NCBI RefSeq assembly: GCF_900589395.1 | Contig: NZ_UUIS01000008.1 | Coordinates: 79,017 to 143,016 of the forward strand | Length of the DNA: 64,000 nt | Source: Pseudomonas viridiflava | GTDB taxonomy: Bacteria > Pseudomonadota > Gammaproteobacteria > Pseudomonadales > Pseudomonadaceae | Reading direction: 5' to 3' | Shown here: piece after piece, positions 28,049 through 37,586 of the stretch | Layout: each line of letters begins with the position of its first letter | Numbering within the stretch: position 1 is the first letter of the stretch | Notes under the pieces: generated by a model | The model's database searches: none | Seen by the model: only the letters and a program-made list of their open reading frames with translations | What the model was told of the DNA's origin: nothing | Program-made: the position numbers and the translations under genes

Positions 28049-28801
28049 TCACTCCTGGTCAGTGGGCTCTCCTGTTCCCAGCAAGCGCTGCAACGCCAGG
28101 GCATTGCCCAGCGCCGCACCGGCTGCCGTGTTATCGAAGATGCACCAGGTTTCGACGCCCTCGGCCGCCGAACGCTGCAAGGCCGCGGCAAGGGCTTGCA
28201 GACACTCGGGACCGTAGGCGCTGTAGTAAATCTCAGGGCTGCCGTGCAGGCGCCAGTACTGCAGGCCCGGCCAGCCTGAAGGCCTGGCGTCGGTGCCCAG
28301 CCGGGCAGGATCAGCCGCGACCTGGGCCACGCGGTAGTGCTCCAGCTGGCCCTGCGCGGCAACCCACGACGGGTGGCGAGGCTCAATGGCCACCGGGCCG
28401 TCGTAGCGCTGGCGCAGCGCTTCGAAAAAGACGGCGGCCTGCACCGGCTGATAGGCCAGCGACGGCGGCAACTGGATCAACAGACAACCGAGCCGCTCAC
28501 CCAATGCCGTGCATTCACTCAGAAACGTATCGAGCAAGGCCTCGCAGTCGCGCAGGCGCTGCACATGGGTGATGGTCTGGGGCACCTTGACGGCAAAGCG
28601 AAAATCACCGGCCACCGCCTCGCCCCAGCGAGCCCAGGTCTTGACCTGATGAGCCCGGTAGAACGAGCTGTTGACCTCGACCGCGTTCAGCACCCGCGCG
28701 TAACGCTGCAAATGGGTGCCCTGGCCGGCAAAGTCACCCTGGTGCTCACGGTTCAGCGCCCACCCGGCGCACCCCAGCCGCAGACCTGGAACCTGGCTCA
28801 A
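28049..28801 (-). CDS. DUF72 family TIM-barrel protein
   Basis: 250 residues with the DUF72 (YecE-like) signature: LGCAGWALNR at the start, ARVLNAVEVNSSFYRAH, FAVKVPQTITH and CIFDNTAAGAALGNALAL near the end. The biochemical role of the family is unknown. The TTG start overlaps the stop of the preceding HhH gene in a TTGA arrangement, pointing to translational coupling with it. Confidence 0.85.
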   Translation of the reverse strand: MSQVPGLRLGCAGWALNREHQGDFAGQGTHLQRYARVLNAVEVNSSFYRAHQVKTWARWGEAVAGDFRFAVKVPQTITHVQRLRDCEALLDTFLSECTALGERLGCLLIQLPPSLAYQPVQAAVFFEALRQRYDGPVAIEPRHPSWVAAQGQLEHYRVAQVAADPARLGTDARPSGWPGLQYWRLHGSPEIYYSAYGPECLQALAAALQRSAAEGVETWCIFDNTAAGAALGNALALQRLLGTGEPTDQE

Positions 28802-29229
28802 TACAGCACCCCCGCCGCCTCGCGCATGAAGATTTCCACGGTCTTGGGACCGATACCCTTGAACGCCAGCAAGCGTTTTTCAACGTCGTGGCGGTCGGCG
28901 CTGGCCCGGTAAATGCCGCTGACCTGGCCGTGGTAATCGCGCTTGAGGGTGTCGACCAGCGCCAGCAGGCGCTCGGCGGTGGACTCGTCATAGCGGGTGT
29001 AATGGCCTTCGCCCAGCATCGCGACAAGTTCACGGTGAGTGCACTGGCCAAGCTTGAGGGGGGTGTCACGACCGTGGCGTTCGACAATGACGCGCCAGGT
29101 GTCCACGGCAATGTCGGCCTGGATGCGCTTGCCGATCAGAAAACTGGCCAGCAGCCACAGGAACAGCCCTTTCTCGGGGTCGGGGGTGAATTCGATGCCC
29201 AGCGTCCGGGCGGTGATACGCGCGCTCAT
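28798..29229 (-). CDS. Short helix-hairpin-helix DNA-glycosylase-like protein
   Basis: 143 residues from the second ATG, which has AGAGG six bases upstream; the first ATG (29235) lacks spacing. The C-terminal LLAFKGIGPKTVEIFMREA is an HhH-GPD hairpin with the Lys of glycosylase/lyases. The protein ends at once after it, so the catalytic Asp and any iron-sulphur Cys cluster of EndoIII-like enzymes are absent. It may bind DNA without excising bases. It is coupled to the DUF72 gene. Confidence 0.7.
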   Translation of the reverse strand: MSARITARTLGIEFTPDPEKGLFLWLLASFLIGKRIQADIAVDTWRVIVERHGRDTPLKLGQCTHRELVAMLGEGHYTRYDESTAERLLALVDTLKRDYHGQVSGIYRASADRHDVEKRLLAFKGIGPKTVEIFMREAAGVLY

Positions 29230-29358
29230 CGTCATCCTCTGTAGCGCCTGGCGGCAATGATGTAATCAGTCACCGACTTATAGAGGACAGAGGCGCGGCA
29301 AAATTCCAGCCAATGTGATGCAGGGTGGCGTGGCAACGCCACCCGACACAGGCTTGTC

Positions 29359-29646
29359 TCAAATCCCTTCTACAATCACGATCTCGGCCTTTGCCACGCC
29401 CTGGCGATGACCCATGGCTTCCTGATACTGCGGTGAGTGGTAGCACGCCAGGGCCTGCTCATAGGAGTCGAATTCAATGATCACAGTGCGTTGTGGCGTC
29501 TCGCGGCCCTCGATGGCTTCGCAGCGGCCGCCACGTGCCATGAATCTGCCACCAAATAAGTTGAACGCTTGCGGCGCACGCTGGGTATATTCGCTGTACT
29601 GCTGGGGGTCGGTCACATCGACGTGGGCAATCCAGTAGGCTTTCAT
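29359..29646 (-). CDS. DUF1330 small protein
   Basis: 95 residues with an alpha/beta-barrel dimer fold. YWIAHVDVTDPQQYSEYTQRAPQAF at the start and TVIIEFDSYEQALACYHSPQYQEA are diagnostic for DUF1330. The function is unknown. It is divergent from ribB and shares with it a 95-bp gap carrying the TGGTATACCA palindrome. Confidence 0.85.
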   Translation of the reverse strand: MKAYWIAHVDVTDPQQYSEYTQRAPQAFNLFGGRFMARGGRCEAIEGRETPQRTVIIEFDSYEQALACYHSPQYQEAMGHRQGVAKAEIVIVEGI

Positions 29647-29696
29647 CGCGATCTCACTGTTTCATTGATAGGGAATTCATGAAATATTCTGTCTTA

Positions 29697-29706
29697 TGGT
29701 ATACCA
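29697..29706. promoter_or_regulatory. TGGTATACCA palindrome, possible GntR-type operator
   Basis: A perfect 10-bp palindrome 36 bp before the ribB-like start, in the divergent promoter with DUF1330. A related imperfect site lies before the ABC operon at 30937-30959. The binding protein is not encoded nearby. Confidence 0.4.
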
Positions 29707-29741
29707 CGTTTATTTATCCCATAACACTGAGATCCTGAGCC

Positions 29742-30851
29742 ATGCCGTTTGACCGTATCGAAGACATCATTGACGACTATCGCCAAGGCAAGATGGTCTT
29801 GCTGGTCGATGACGAGGACCGGGAAAACGAAGGCGACCTGTTGCTGGCCGCTGATCGTTGCACCCCGCAGGCCATCAGCTTCATGGCCTGTGAGGCCCGC
29901 GGGCTGATCTGCCTGACGCTGACCGATGAGCATTGCCAACGCCTGGGCCTGGAGCAGATGGTGCCCAGCAACGGCAGCGTGTTCGCCACCGCCTTTACCA
30001 TTTCCATCGAGGCCGCCACCGGCGTGACCACCGGTATCAGCGCCGCCGACCGCGCGCGCACCGTGCAGGCCGCCGTGGCGCCAGGTGCCTGCGCCGAGGA
30101 CCTGGTGCAGCCAGGTCATATCTTTCCGCTGCGCGCCCGTGAAGGCGGCGTACTGACCCGCGCCGGGCACACCGAAGCCGGTTGCGACCTGGCGCGCCTG
30201 GCCGGTTTCAGCCCTGCCTCGGTGATCGTCGAGGTGATGAACGACGACGGCACCATGGCCCGCCGGCCGGACCTTGAAGCCTTTGCCGCCCGGCATGGCA
30301 TCCGCATCGGCACTATCGCCGACCTGATTCATTACCGCCTGAGCACCGAGCACACGGTCGGGCGCATCGGCGAACGCGAGCTGCCCACGGTGCATGGCAC
30401 CTTCCGCCTGTTTACCTACGAAGACCGCATCGAAGGCGGCGTGCACATGGCCATGGTCATGGGCGACATCAAGCGCGACGAGCCCACCCTGGTGCGCGTG
30501 CATGTGGTCGACCCGCTGCGCGACCTGGTCGGTGCCGAGTACACCGGCCCCGCCAACTGGACGCTGTGGGCGGCCCTGCAGAAAGTGGCTGAAGAAGGCC
30601 GTGGCGTGGTCGTGGTGCTGGCCAACCATGAGTCGTCCCAGGCCCTGCTTGAGCGGGTACCGCAACTCACCAAGCCACCGCGCCAGTACACCCGCTCGCA
30701 ATCGCGCATCTATTCCGAAGTCGGCACCGGGGCACAGATCCTGCAGGACCTGGGCGTCGGCAAGCTGCGCCACCTGGGGCCACCACTGAAATACGCGGGC
30801 TTGACCGGTTACGACCTGGAAGTGGTCGAGAGCATTCCTTTTACCGGTTAA
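29742..30851 (+). CDS. ribB: 3,4-dihydroxy-2-butanone-4-phosphate synthase with degenerate GTP cyclohydrolase II domain
   Basis: 369 residues. Residues 1-200 form RibB ([52 protein letters not shown]), which makes dihydroxybutanone phosphate for riboflavin synthesis. Residues 205-369 align with GTP cyclohydrolase II, but none of the three zinc Cys is present ([23 protein letters not shown]), so this half is inactive for that step. Its placement away from other rib genes, beside a transporter operon, suggests a paralog. Pseudomonas RibB proteins commonly carry such an extension. Confidence 0.87.
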   Translation: MPFDRIEDIIDDYRQGKMVLLVDDEDRENEGDLLLAADRCTPQAISFMACEARGLICLTLTDEHCQRLGLEQMVPSNGSVFATAFTISIEAATGVTTGISAADRARTVQAAVAPGACAEDLVQPGHIFPLRAREGGVLTRAGHTEAGCDLARLAGFSPASVIVEVMNDDGTMARRPDLEAFAARHGIRIGTIADLIHYRLSTEHTVGRIGERELPTVHGTFRLFTYEDRIEGGVHMAMVMGDIKRDEPTLVRVHVVDPLRDLVGAEYTGPANWTLWAALQKVAEEGRGVVVVLANHESSQALLERVPQLTKPPRQYTRSQSRIYSEVGTGAQILQDLGVGKLRHLGPPLKYAGLTGYDLEVVESIPFTG

Positions 30852-30936
30852 GCGCCGTATCCACGCGTGAAGACCCTGCAGAAAAAAACGTCAGATGAAG
30901 GAGGTCCAGTGCAGGCAAAACGCTTGCAGAAAGTTT

Positions 30937-30959
30937 GGAATACCATAATATGATATCCC
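30937..30959. promoter_or_regulatory. Imperfect palindrome upstream of the polyamine-type ABC operon
   Basis: GGAATACCA-TAATA-TGATATCCC (7 of 9 positions paired), about 160 bp before the substrate-binding protein gene. It resembles the TGGTATACCA site before ribB and could bind the same regulator. Confidence 0.35.
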
Positions 30960-31121
30960 GTAGACCGAATTTTTCTGTCAGGGGCACGCGCCAACCGTAG
31001 CCCAATAACAACAGCACCTGACCCGGTCGCCCAGTTTCAAAAGGTCCTGCTGGACCTACTGCTCCGAATACGCGGGCAAAAACCCAAGCCCGCTCAAAAC
31101 ACAACAAATGAGGGCGTGAAA

Positions 31122-32147
31122 ATGGTGTTGAACAAACGTGCAACTGCAGTGCTGGTCGCTGGCGTGTTGGCTTTCTCGAGTGTTGCCGCCCTGGCTGCCG
31201 AGAGCGTCAACTTCGTCAGTTGGGGCGGCTCGACCCAGGACGCCCAGAAACAGGCGTGGGCCACCCCCTTCCAGAAATCCAGCGGGATCACCGTCGTGCA
31301 GGACGGTCCCACCGACTACGGCAAACTCAAGGCCATGGTCGAAAGCGGCAACGTCCAGTGGGACGTGGTCGACGTAGAGGCCGACTTTGCCCTGCGCGCC
31401 GCCGCCGAAGGCTTGCTGGAGCCACTGGACTTCAACACCATCAAGCGCGACAAGATCGACCCGCGCTTCGTCTCCGACCATGGCGCCGGCTCGTTCTTCT
31501 TCTCCTTCGTGCTGGGCTACAACGAAAGCAAGGTCGGCACCAAGACCCCGGAAAACTGGGCGGCCATGTTCGACACCAAGACCTACCCCGGCAAACGCGC
31601 CCTGTACAAATGGCCGAGCCCTGGCGTTTTGGAACTGGCGCTGCTGGCCGACGGCGTAGAGAAAGACAAGCTCTACCCGCTGGACCTGGACCGCGCCTTC
31701 AAGAAACTCGACACCATCAAGAAAGACATCGTCTGGTGGGGCGGCGGCGCGCAGTCGCAGCAACTGCTGGCTTCCGGTGAAGCCTCGATGGGCCAGATGT
31801 GGAACGGTCGCGTCTACGCCTTGCAACAGGACGGCGCGCCAGTGGGCGTGACCTGGAAGCAGAACCTGGTCATGGCCGATTTCCTGGTCGTGCCCAAGGG
31901 CGCGAAAAACAAGGACGCAGCCATGAAGTTCATTGCCGAGGCCACCAGCGCCAGGGGCCAGGCCGACTTCTCCAACCTCAGCGCCTACGCCCCGGTCAAC
32001 ACCGACAGCGTGGCACGCCTGGACTCGACCCTGGCGAAAAACCTGCCCACCAACTACGCCTCCGAGCAGATCACACTGGACTTCGCCTACTGGGCCAAAA
32101 ACGGTCCTGATATCGCTACACGGTGGAACGAATGGCTGGTCAAGTAA
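31122..32147 (+). CDS. ABC transporter substrate-binding protein, PotD-like
   Basis: 341 residues. A signal peptide (about 1-23, ends AALA) precedes a periplasmic binding fold of the spermidine/putrescine class (VNFVSWGGSTQDAQKQAW, WDVVDVEADFALRAAAEG). The ATG at 31122 has GAGGG eight bases upstream; GTG 31116 is too close to that site. It is the first of four genes forming a complete importer. A small cationic amine or related compound is the likely ligand, but this is inferred from family only. Confidence 0.85.
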   Translation: MVLNKRATAVLVAGVLAFSSVAALAAESVNFVSWGGSTQDAQKQAWATPFQKSSGITVVQDGPTDYGKLKAMVESGNVQWDVVDVEADFALRAAAEGLLEPLDFNTIKRDKIDPRFVSDHGAGSFFFSFVLGYNESKVGTKTPENWAAMFDTKTYPGKRALYKWPSPGVLELALLADGVEKDKLYPLDLDRAFKKLDTIKKDIVWWGGGAQSQQLLASGEASMGQMWNGRVYALQQDGAPVGVTWKQNLVMADFLVVPKGAKNKDAAMKFIAEATSARGQADFSNLSAYAPVNTDSVARLDSTLAKNLPTNYASEQITLDFAYWAKNGPDIATRWNEWLVK

Positions 32148-32149
32148 AA

Positions 32150-33100
32150 ATGACGGCCCCTGCATCCGGCCAATCCTCTGTGTCCGGTGGTGCCTCGCGC
32201 ACCACCGGCGCGGTTCACGCCCCGGCAGCGAACAGGCGAGCGCACATGACTATCAAGCCTTCTTTGGCGCAACGCTGGCGCGGCAGCCGCAATCTGCTGC
32301 CGGCCCTGCTGTTTCTCGGACTGTTTTTCTTCGCCCCGCTGATCGGCCTGCTGCTGCGCGGCTTTCTGGAGCCGGTGCCGGGCCTGGGCAACTACGAACA
32401 ATTGTTTGCCAACTCGGCCTATTCCCGGGTGCTGTTCAACACCTTTTCGGTCGCCGGACTGGTGACGCTGTTCAGCGTGCTGCTGGGCTTCCCGCTGGCC
32501 TGGGCCATTACCCTGGTGCCGCGCGGCTGGGGCCGCTGGCTGCTCAACATCGTGCTGCTGTCGATGTGGACCAGCCTGCTGGCACGTACCTATTCCTGGC
32601 TGGTGCTGCTGCAGGCCTCGGGGGTCGTCAACAAGACCCTGATGGCGATGGGCATCATCGACCAACCGCTGGAGATGGTGCATAACCTCACCGGCGTGGT
32701 GATCGGCATGAGCTACATCATGATCCCGTTTATCGTCCTGCCGTTGCAGGCCACCATGCAGGCCATCGACCCGATGGTGCTGCAGGCCGGCTCCATCTGT
32801 GGTGCCAGCCCCTGGACCAACTTCTTTCGGGTGTTCCTGCCGCTGTGCCGGCCGGGGCTGTTTTCCGGCGCGCTGATGGTGTTCGTGATGTCGCTCGGTT
32901 ACTACGTCACTCCGGCCCTGCTGGGCGGTGCGCAGAACATGATGCTGCCCGAGTTCATCGTCCAGCAGGTGCAGTCGTTCCTCAACTGGGGCCTGGCCAG
33001 CGCCGCCGCGGCACTGTTGGTCGCCATCACCCTGGTGATGTTCTATTTCTACCTGAAGCTGCAGCCGGAATCCCCGGTAGGCGCCAGTAACGCGAGGTAA
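32150..33100 (+). CDS. ABC transporter permease, PotB-like
   Basis: 316 residues from the ATG two bases after the preceding stop, or 284 residues from the ATG at 32246, which fits the family length better. Six membrane helices are visible, with the EAA-type cytoplasmic loop in LQAGSICGASPWTNFFRVFLPLCRPGLFSG. The extra N-terminal 32 residues (Ser/Ala/Gly-rich) are not conserved in character, so the shorter start may be real. Confidence 0.85.
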   Translation: MTAPASGQSSVSGGASRTTGAVHAPAANRRAHMTIKPSLAQRWRGSRNLLPALLFLGLFFFAPLIGLLLRGFLEPVPGLGNYEQLFANSAYSRVLFNTFSVAGLVTLFSVLLGFPLAWAITLVPRGWGRWLLNIVLLSMWTSLLARTYSWLVLLQASGVVNKTLMAMGIIDQPLEMVHNLTGVVIGMSYIMIPFIVLPLQATMQAIDPMVLQAGSICGASPWTNFFRVFLPLCRPGLFSGALMVFVMSLGYYVTPALLGGAQNMMLPEFIVQQVQSFLNWGLASAAAALLVAITLVMFYFYLKLQPESPVGASNAR

Positions 33101-33106
33101 GCGACC

Positions 33107-33922
33107 ATGCTCCTGACTCCCAATGCGATGGGCTCGCGGCTACGGATTGGCCTGTACAGCATCACCGGATTGATCGCCCTGTTTCTCCTGCTGCCCATTG
33201 TCTTCATCGTGCTGCTGTCGTTCGGCTCCTCGCAGTGGCTGGTGTTTCCACCACCGGGCTGGACGCTCAAATGGTACGGGCAGTTCTTCTCCAATCCCGA
33301 CTGGATGGCGGCAGCGATATCGAGCTTCAAGGTCGCCATCCTGACCACGATCTTTGCCGTGGCGCTGGGCCTGCCCACCGCCTTTGCCCTGGTGCGCGGG
33401 CGCTTTCCGGGCCGGGACATGCTCTACGGGCTGTTCACCCTGCCGATGATCGTGCCGCTGGTGATCATCGCCGTGGCGGTCTATGCGCTGTTTCTGAAAC
33501 TGGGCTACACCGGCACGCTGTTTTCCTTCGTGGTCAGCCACGTGATCGTCGCCTTGCCGTTCACCATCATCTCGATCATCAACTCGCTGAAGCTGTTCGA
33601 CCAGTCGATCGAGGATGCGGCGGTGATCTGCGGCGCCTCGCGGCTGCAGGCGATCTACAAGGTGACCTTCCCGGGCATTCGGCCGGGCATGATCGCCGGT
33701 GCCCTGTTCGCCTTCCTGGTCTCGTGGGACGAGGTGGTCCTGAGCGTGATGATGGCCAGCCCGACCCTGCAGACCTTGCCCGTGAAGATGTGGACCACCT
33801 TGCGCCAGGACCTGACACCGGTCATCGCTGTCGCCTCGACCCTGTTGATCGGCCTGTCGGTGCTGGTCATGTTCATCGCCGCGACCCTGCGTCGCCGTAA
33901 CGAAGCCCGGAGTACCTCATGA
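33107..33922 (+). CDS. ABC transporter permease, PotC-like
   Basis: 271 residues with six predicted helices and the EAA loop DAAVICGASRLQAIYKVTFPGIRPG. It is the second permease of the importer. Its stop overlaps the ATPase start by 4 bp. Confidence 0.88.
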   Translation: MLLTPNAMGSRLRIGLYSITGLIALFLLLPIVFIVLLSFGSSQWLVFPPPGWTLKWYGQFFSNPDWMAAAISSFKVAILTTIFAVALGLPTAFALVRGRFPGRDMLYGLFTLPMIVPLVIIAVAVYALFLKLGYTGTLFSFVVSHVIVALPFTIISIINSLKLFDQSIEDAAVICGASRLQAIYKVTFPGIRPGMIAGALFAFLVSWDEVVLSVMMASPTLQTLPVKMWTTLRQDLTPVIAVASTLLIGLSVLVMFIAATLRRRNEARSTS

Positions 33923-35070
33923 GTGCCGTGATCAAAGATTCTGCCACCGCCGGCCAGCCTCTGGTGCGCCTGCGCAACCTGAACAAGCACTATGGCGACT
34001 TTGCCGCGGTGGACAACATCGACCTGGACATCAAGGACGGCGAGTTCCTGACCTTCCTGGGCTCCAGCGGCTCGGGCAAGAGCACCACCCTGTCGATGCT
34101 GGCCGGCTTCGAAACGCCCAGCAGCGGCGAGATCCTGGTCAACGGTGCATCGCTGGTCAACGTGCCGCCGCACAAGCGCGGCATCGGCATGGTGTTCCAG
34201 CGCTACTCGCTGTTTCCGCACATGAACGTGCGCGACAACATTGCCTTCCCGCTCAACATTCGCAAGCTGTCGGCGGCCGAGCGCGACAAGAAGGTCGACG
34301 CCATGCTCAAGCTGGTGCAGCTCGACGCCTTCGCCCATCGGCGCCCGGCGCAGCTGTCTGGCGGCCAGCAACAGCGGGTGGCGATTGCCCGTGCCCTGGT
34401 CTACGAACCGCGCATCCTGCTGATGGACGAACCGCTCGGCGCGCTGGACAAGAAACTGCGTGAAGACCTGCAGGACGAACTGCGCCAGCTGCATCGCCGG
34501 CTGGGCATCACCATCGTCTACGTGACCCACGACCAGGAAGAAGCCATGCGCCTGAGCCAGCGCATCGCGATTTTCAGCCACGGCAAGATCGTCGGCCTGG
34601 GCAGCGGTTACGACCTGTACCAGAACCCGCCGAATGCGTTCGTTGCCTCGTTCCTGGGCAACTCCAACTTCCTGCGCCTCAAGGCCCAGGGCAATGCGGT
34701 GGCAACGTTCGAGGGCCAGCCCTTGTCGATCCGCCTTACCCCGGGCCTGACCACCGACCAGGACGTGCTGCTGATGGTGCGCCCGGAAAAGGCCCAGGCC
34801 CTGAGCGTCGCCCAGGCCGCCAGCACACCCCTGGCCGAAGGCTGGAACGAAGTCACCGCCAAGGTCACCGAAGTGCTGTTTCTCGGCGAGAGCCAGACCT
34901 GCGCGGTGGTCACCGGCAGCGGCACGGCCATGACCGTCAAGGCCCTGTCGGCCACCGGCATGCCGATGGCCGCCGGCGACACGGTCAAAGTGCGCTGGGC
35001 CACGGCCGACGCCTGCATCTACACCGAATGGGCCGACGGCGACCTGAACAAGGCTGCCGGCGCACATTGA
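33919..35070 (+). CDS. ABC transporter ATPase, PotA-like
   Basis: 383 residues. Walker A GSSGSGKST (48-56), signature LSGGQQQR, Walker B ILLMDEP, H-loop VTHDQEEA, then a C-terminal TOBE domain (from about 270). It energises the two permeases encoded before it. It is the last gene of the operon and is followed by REP sequence. Confidence 0.93.
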   Translation: MSAVIKDSATAGQPLVRLRNLNKHYGDFAAVDNIDLDIKDGEFLTFLGSSGSGKSTTLSMLAGFETPSSGEILVNGASLVNVPPHKRGIGMVFQRYSLFPHMNVRDNIAFPLNIRKLSAAERDKKVDAMLKLVQLDAFAHRRPAQLSGGQQQRVAIARALVYEPRILLMDEPLGALDKKLREDLQDELRQLHRRLGITIVYVTHDQEEAMRLSQRIAIFSHGKIVGLGSGYDLYQNPPNAFVASFLGNSNFLRLKAQGNAVATFEGQPLSIRLTPGLTTDQDVLLMVRPEKAQALSVAQAASTPLAEGWNEVTAKVTEVLFLGESQTCAVVTGSGTAMTVKALSATGMPMAAGDTVKVRWATADACIYTEWADGDLNKAAGAH

Positions 35071-35106
35071 TCAGCCCAGCTTGCAAACCCCTTGTGAGAG
35101 AGGCCT

Positions 35107-35170
35107 GTTCGCGACCGTTGGTCGCGAACGCCACGACACGTCACCTTGTGGGAGGCGGCTTGCCGGCGAT
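35107..35170. repeat. Two solitary REP sequences
   Basis: A perfect hairpin GTTCGCGACC-GTT-GGTCGCGAAC (35107-35129) is followed by one unpaired copy of the GTGGGAGGCGGCTTGCCGG type (35147-35170). They lie between the ABC operon and the convergent MFS gene. Confidence 0.6.
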
Positions 35171-35213
35171 TGCAGCCGCACAGACGCCGCAGCCGGTCGT
35201 GCAGGGCCGCGCT

Positions 35214-36398
35214 TCAGGAAGGCGTGGCCACCGCTGCCGTGCGGCTTGCCATGCTCGGTAGCATCACGCTGAGCAATCCCACCAAGGCCATGCCCGCGCC
35301 CACCCACAAGGGTGCGCGCAGGCCATAGCCGGCCTCGATGACACTGCCACCGGCCCAACTGCCCAGCGCCAGCCCCGCGGTAATCACCGAGGTGTGCAAG
35401 GTGTTCACCAGGGCGCTGGGCTCGGCGGCTTTCATCACCCGCGCCACCATCGCCGGATTCAGCGCCACGCCGGTCAGCCCCAAGGCAATGAAGCAACCCA
35501 GGCTCAGCCAGTGATGCGCGCCGGACAAGGCAAACCCGGCCAGCGCCAGCACCATCACGGCCAGCCCCACGCGCAGGGCCATGAAGGTGTGGCTGTCGGC
35601 AATCCGCCCGATCAGCATGTTGCCCACCAGGTTGGCCACGCCATACAACGCCAGCAATGGCGCCACACTCCCAGGGGCGATGCCGACTTCCTGGATCAGG
35701 ATCGGCGTGCAATAGCTGAAGGCGGCAAAGGTTGCGCCAATGATCAAGCCACTGGTGACATAGGCCGCCCACAGGCTGCGGCTCTTCAAGGCCGCCCATT
35801 GGCGGGCCAGGGCCGGCTCGCTGCCGGCCTTGCCAGCCGGCAGGCGAGTGGCTGCCAGCACAGTGCACACCAGCGCCAGCCCTACCACCAGCCAGGCACT
35901 GGCGCGCCAGCCGTAATGATGCTCGACCCAGGCGGTCATCGGCACACCGGCCACCGGCGACAGCATCAACCCGGCCAGCACCACCGAGATCGCCCGGCCA
36001 CGGTCCTGCGCCGCCACAAGCCCTGCACACAGGGTCATGCACAAGCCGATACAGGCCGCACTCGACACGCCCATGATGATGCGCGCCAGTGCCAGCACCG
36101 TGTACGTCGGCGCGACGGCCGCCAGCACACTGGCGACGACATACACCGCCAACAGCCCGACCAGCGCGCGCTGGTTGCTGATGCCACGCGACAACAGCAG
36201 CACCGTCACCGGCGGACCACCCAAGGCCATGCCCAGGGCATAGAACGCAATCAGGTTGCCCACCTGCGCCAGGCTCACCGAAAAGGCCTGGGCCAGGGCC
36301 GGCATCATGCCAGCGACCATGAACTCGGCGGTGACCAGAGAAAAGATCGTCAGGCCCAGCAAGTAGACGGTCGGCGGCAGTTTGGAGCGGTCAGTCAT
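35214..36398 (-). CDS. MFS transporter, DHA1 type
   Basis: 394 residues with about 12 helices. LLGLTIFSLVTAEFMVAGMMPALAQAFSVSLAQVG at the start is typical of drug/metabolite exporters, and the antiporter-type GVPMTAWVEHHYGWRAS lies after helix 5. No substrate can be named. It is divergent from a LysR gene that may control it; the 231-bp gap holds one solitary REP. Confidence 0.87.
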   Translation of the reverse strand: MTDRSKLPPTVYLLGLTIFSLVTAEFMVAGMMPALAQAFSVSLAQVGNLIAFYALGMALGGPPVTVLLLSRGISNQRALVGLLAVYVVASVLAAVAPTYTVLALARIIMGVSSAACIGLCMTLCAGLVAAQDRGRAISVVLAGLMLSPVAGVPMTAWVEHHYGWRASAWLVVGLALVCTVLAATRLPAGKAGSEPALARQWAALKSRSLWAAYVTSGLIIGATFAAFSYCTPILIQEVGIAPGSVAPLLALYGVANLVGNMLIGRIADSHTFMALRVGLAVMVLALAGFALSGAHHWLSLGCFIALGLTGVALNPAMVARVMKAAEPSALVNTLHTSVITAGLALGSWAGGSVIEAGYGLRAPLWVGAGMALVGLLSVMLPSMASRTAAVATPS

Positions 36399-36500
36399 GA
36401 GGATCTCAGGCAGAAAAACGGTCGGACACCCTAAGGATTGTTGAGCACTCGGTCAAATATTCATTGCAGATTGTTACCGAACGGCAGGCACTGCGCCACC

Positions 36501-36525
36501 TGTGGGAGGCGGCTTGCCGGCGATG
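36501..36525. repeat. Solitary REP of the array type
   Basis: One copy of the GTGGGAGGCGGCTTGCCGG sequence as found in the composite arrays, without its inverted partner or linker, in the 36399-36629 promoter gap. Confidence 0.55.
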
Positions 36526-36629
36526 GCTGTGGCACAGACAGTGGCCGGCATCTGGCCACCCGCCCAGGCACACGGCACAATAAACCCCGGCCTGGCCAAT
36601 CCTGGCGGCCCGCCTCGCAAGGTCCACTC

Positions 36630-37496
36630 GTGTCACTCAAAGCCCTCCGCTCTCTGGTTGCCATCGCCCGGCACGGCAACTTCGTCAAGGCCGCCGACAG
36701 CCTGAGCCTGACCCCCTCGGCCATCAGCCTGCAGATCAAGGCGCTGGAAGACGAACTGCGTGTCAGCCTGTTCGACCGTACTCGCCGGCAGGTCACGCTG
36801 ACCGAGGCCGGCCGGTTGGCACTGGCGCAGGCTGAAATTATCCTGGCGCAATACGATGACCTCGCCCACCAACTGTACTCGGGCCCCGGCCTCAGCGGCC
36901 GAATCCGCATCGGCGCGATCCAGACCGCCCTGGCCGGCCGCCTGCCCGAGGCCCTGGTGTGGATCAAGAACCACCACCCCAGGCTGCACATCAGCGTGGT
37001 GTCGGGCATGTCATCGGAACTGGCCAGGCGCGTGCAGGACGGCGAGCTGGACGCGGCCATCACCACCGAGCCGGTCAGGCCGTTTCCACCAAGCCTGAGT
37101 GTGACGCCGCTTTACCATGATCGTTTCTGGGCCGTGGCCGCTCCTCATTTGCAGGGCCAGAGCCTGGTCAGGCTGCTGAGCACCCAGCCTTTTCTACGCT
37201 TCGACAAGCGCGCCTGGGCCGGCCGGGTCATCGAGCAAGAACTCAACCGGATGGGCATCCGCGTCACCGAGGCCATGGAACTGGACAGCCAGGAAGCCCT
37301 GTCACGCATGGCCTCGCGCGGGCTGGGGGTGGCGGTGGTGCCGCTGTCGGACGACGATCTTGCAACCCTCGAATGCGTGACCCTGCTGCCTTTTGGCGAG
37401 CCGCAACTGATTCGTCGCGTGGTGCTGCTGGAACATGACAAAAGCAGCCGGCAGCACCTGACCGGCGTACTGGCCAAGGCCTTGAGCAACCCTTGA
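36630..37496 (+). CDS. LysR-family regulator
   Basis: 288 residues from the GTG at 36630. N-terminal helix-turn-helix LKALRSLVAIARHGNFVKAADSLSLTPSAISLQIKALE, then a LysR substrate-binding domain. It is divergent from an MFS gene and 90 bp before the aminotransferase/AEC pair, so either may be its target. Confidence 0.87.
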   Translation: MSLKALRSLVAIARHGNFVKAADSLSLTPSAISLQIKALEDELRVSLFDRTRRQVTLTEAGRLALAQAEIILAQYDDLAHQLYSGPGLSGRIRIGAIQTALAGRLPEALVWIKNHHPRLHISVVSGMSSELARRVQDGELDAAITTEPVRPFPPSLSVTPLYHDRFWAVAAPHLQGQSLVRLLSTQPFLRFDKRAWAGRVIEQELNRMGIRVTEAMELDSQEALSRMASRGLGVAVVPLSDDDLATLECVTLLPFGEPQLIRRVVLLEHDKSSRQHLTGVLAKALSNP

Positions 37497-37586
37497 GTTT
37501 TTCTCAACCCTCACGTTAAAACATTCCGTTTTTATTCAATCAAGGCGTTGGTTACTGTGTCGGTACTTCCAGACAAGGTCCTTGTG

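Noticed and set aside
33655..35067. 470-codon minus-strand frame opposite the permease and ATPase genes
   Set aside because: Antisense shadow of a gene with Walker A, signature and Walker B motifs. Composition is not protein-like.
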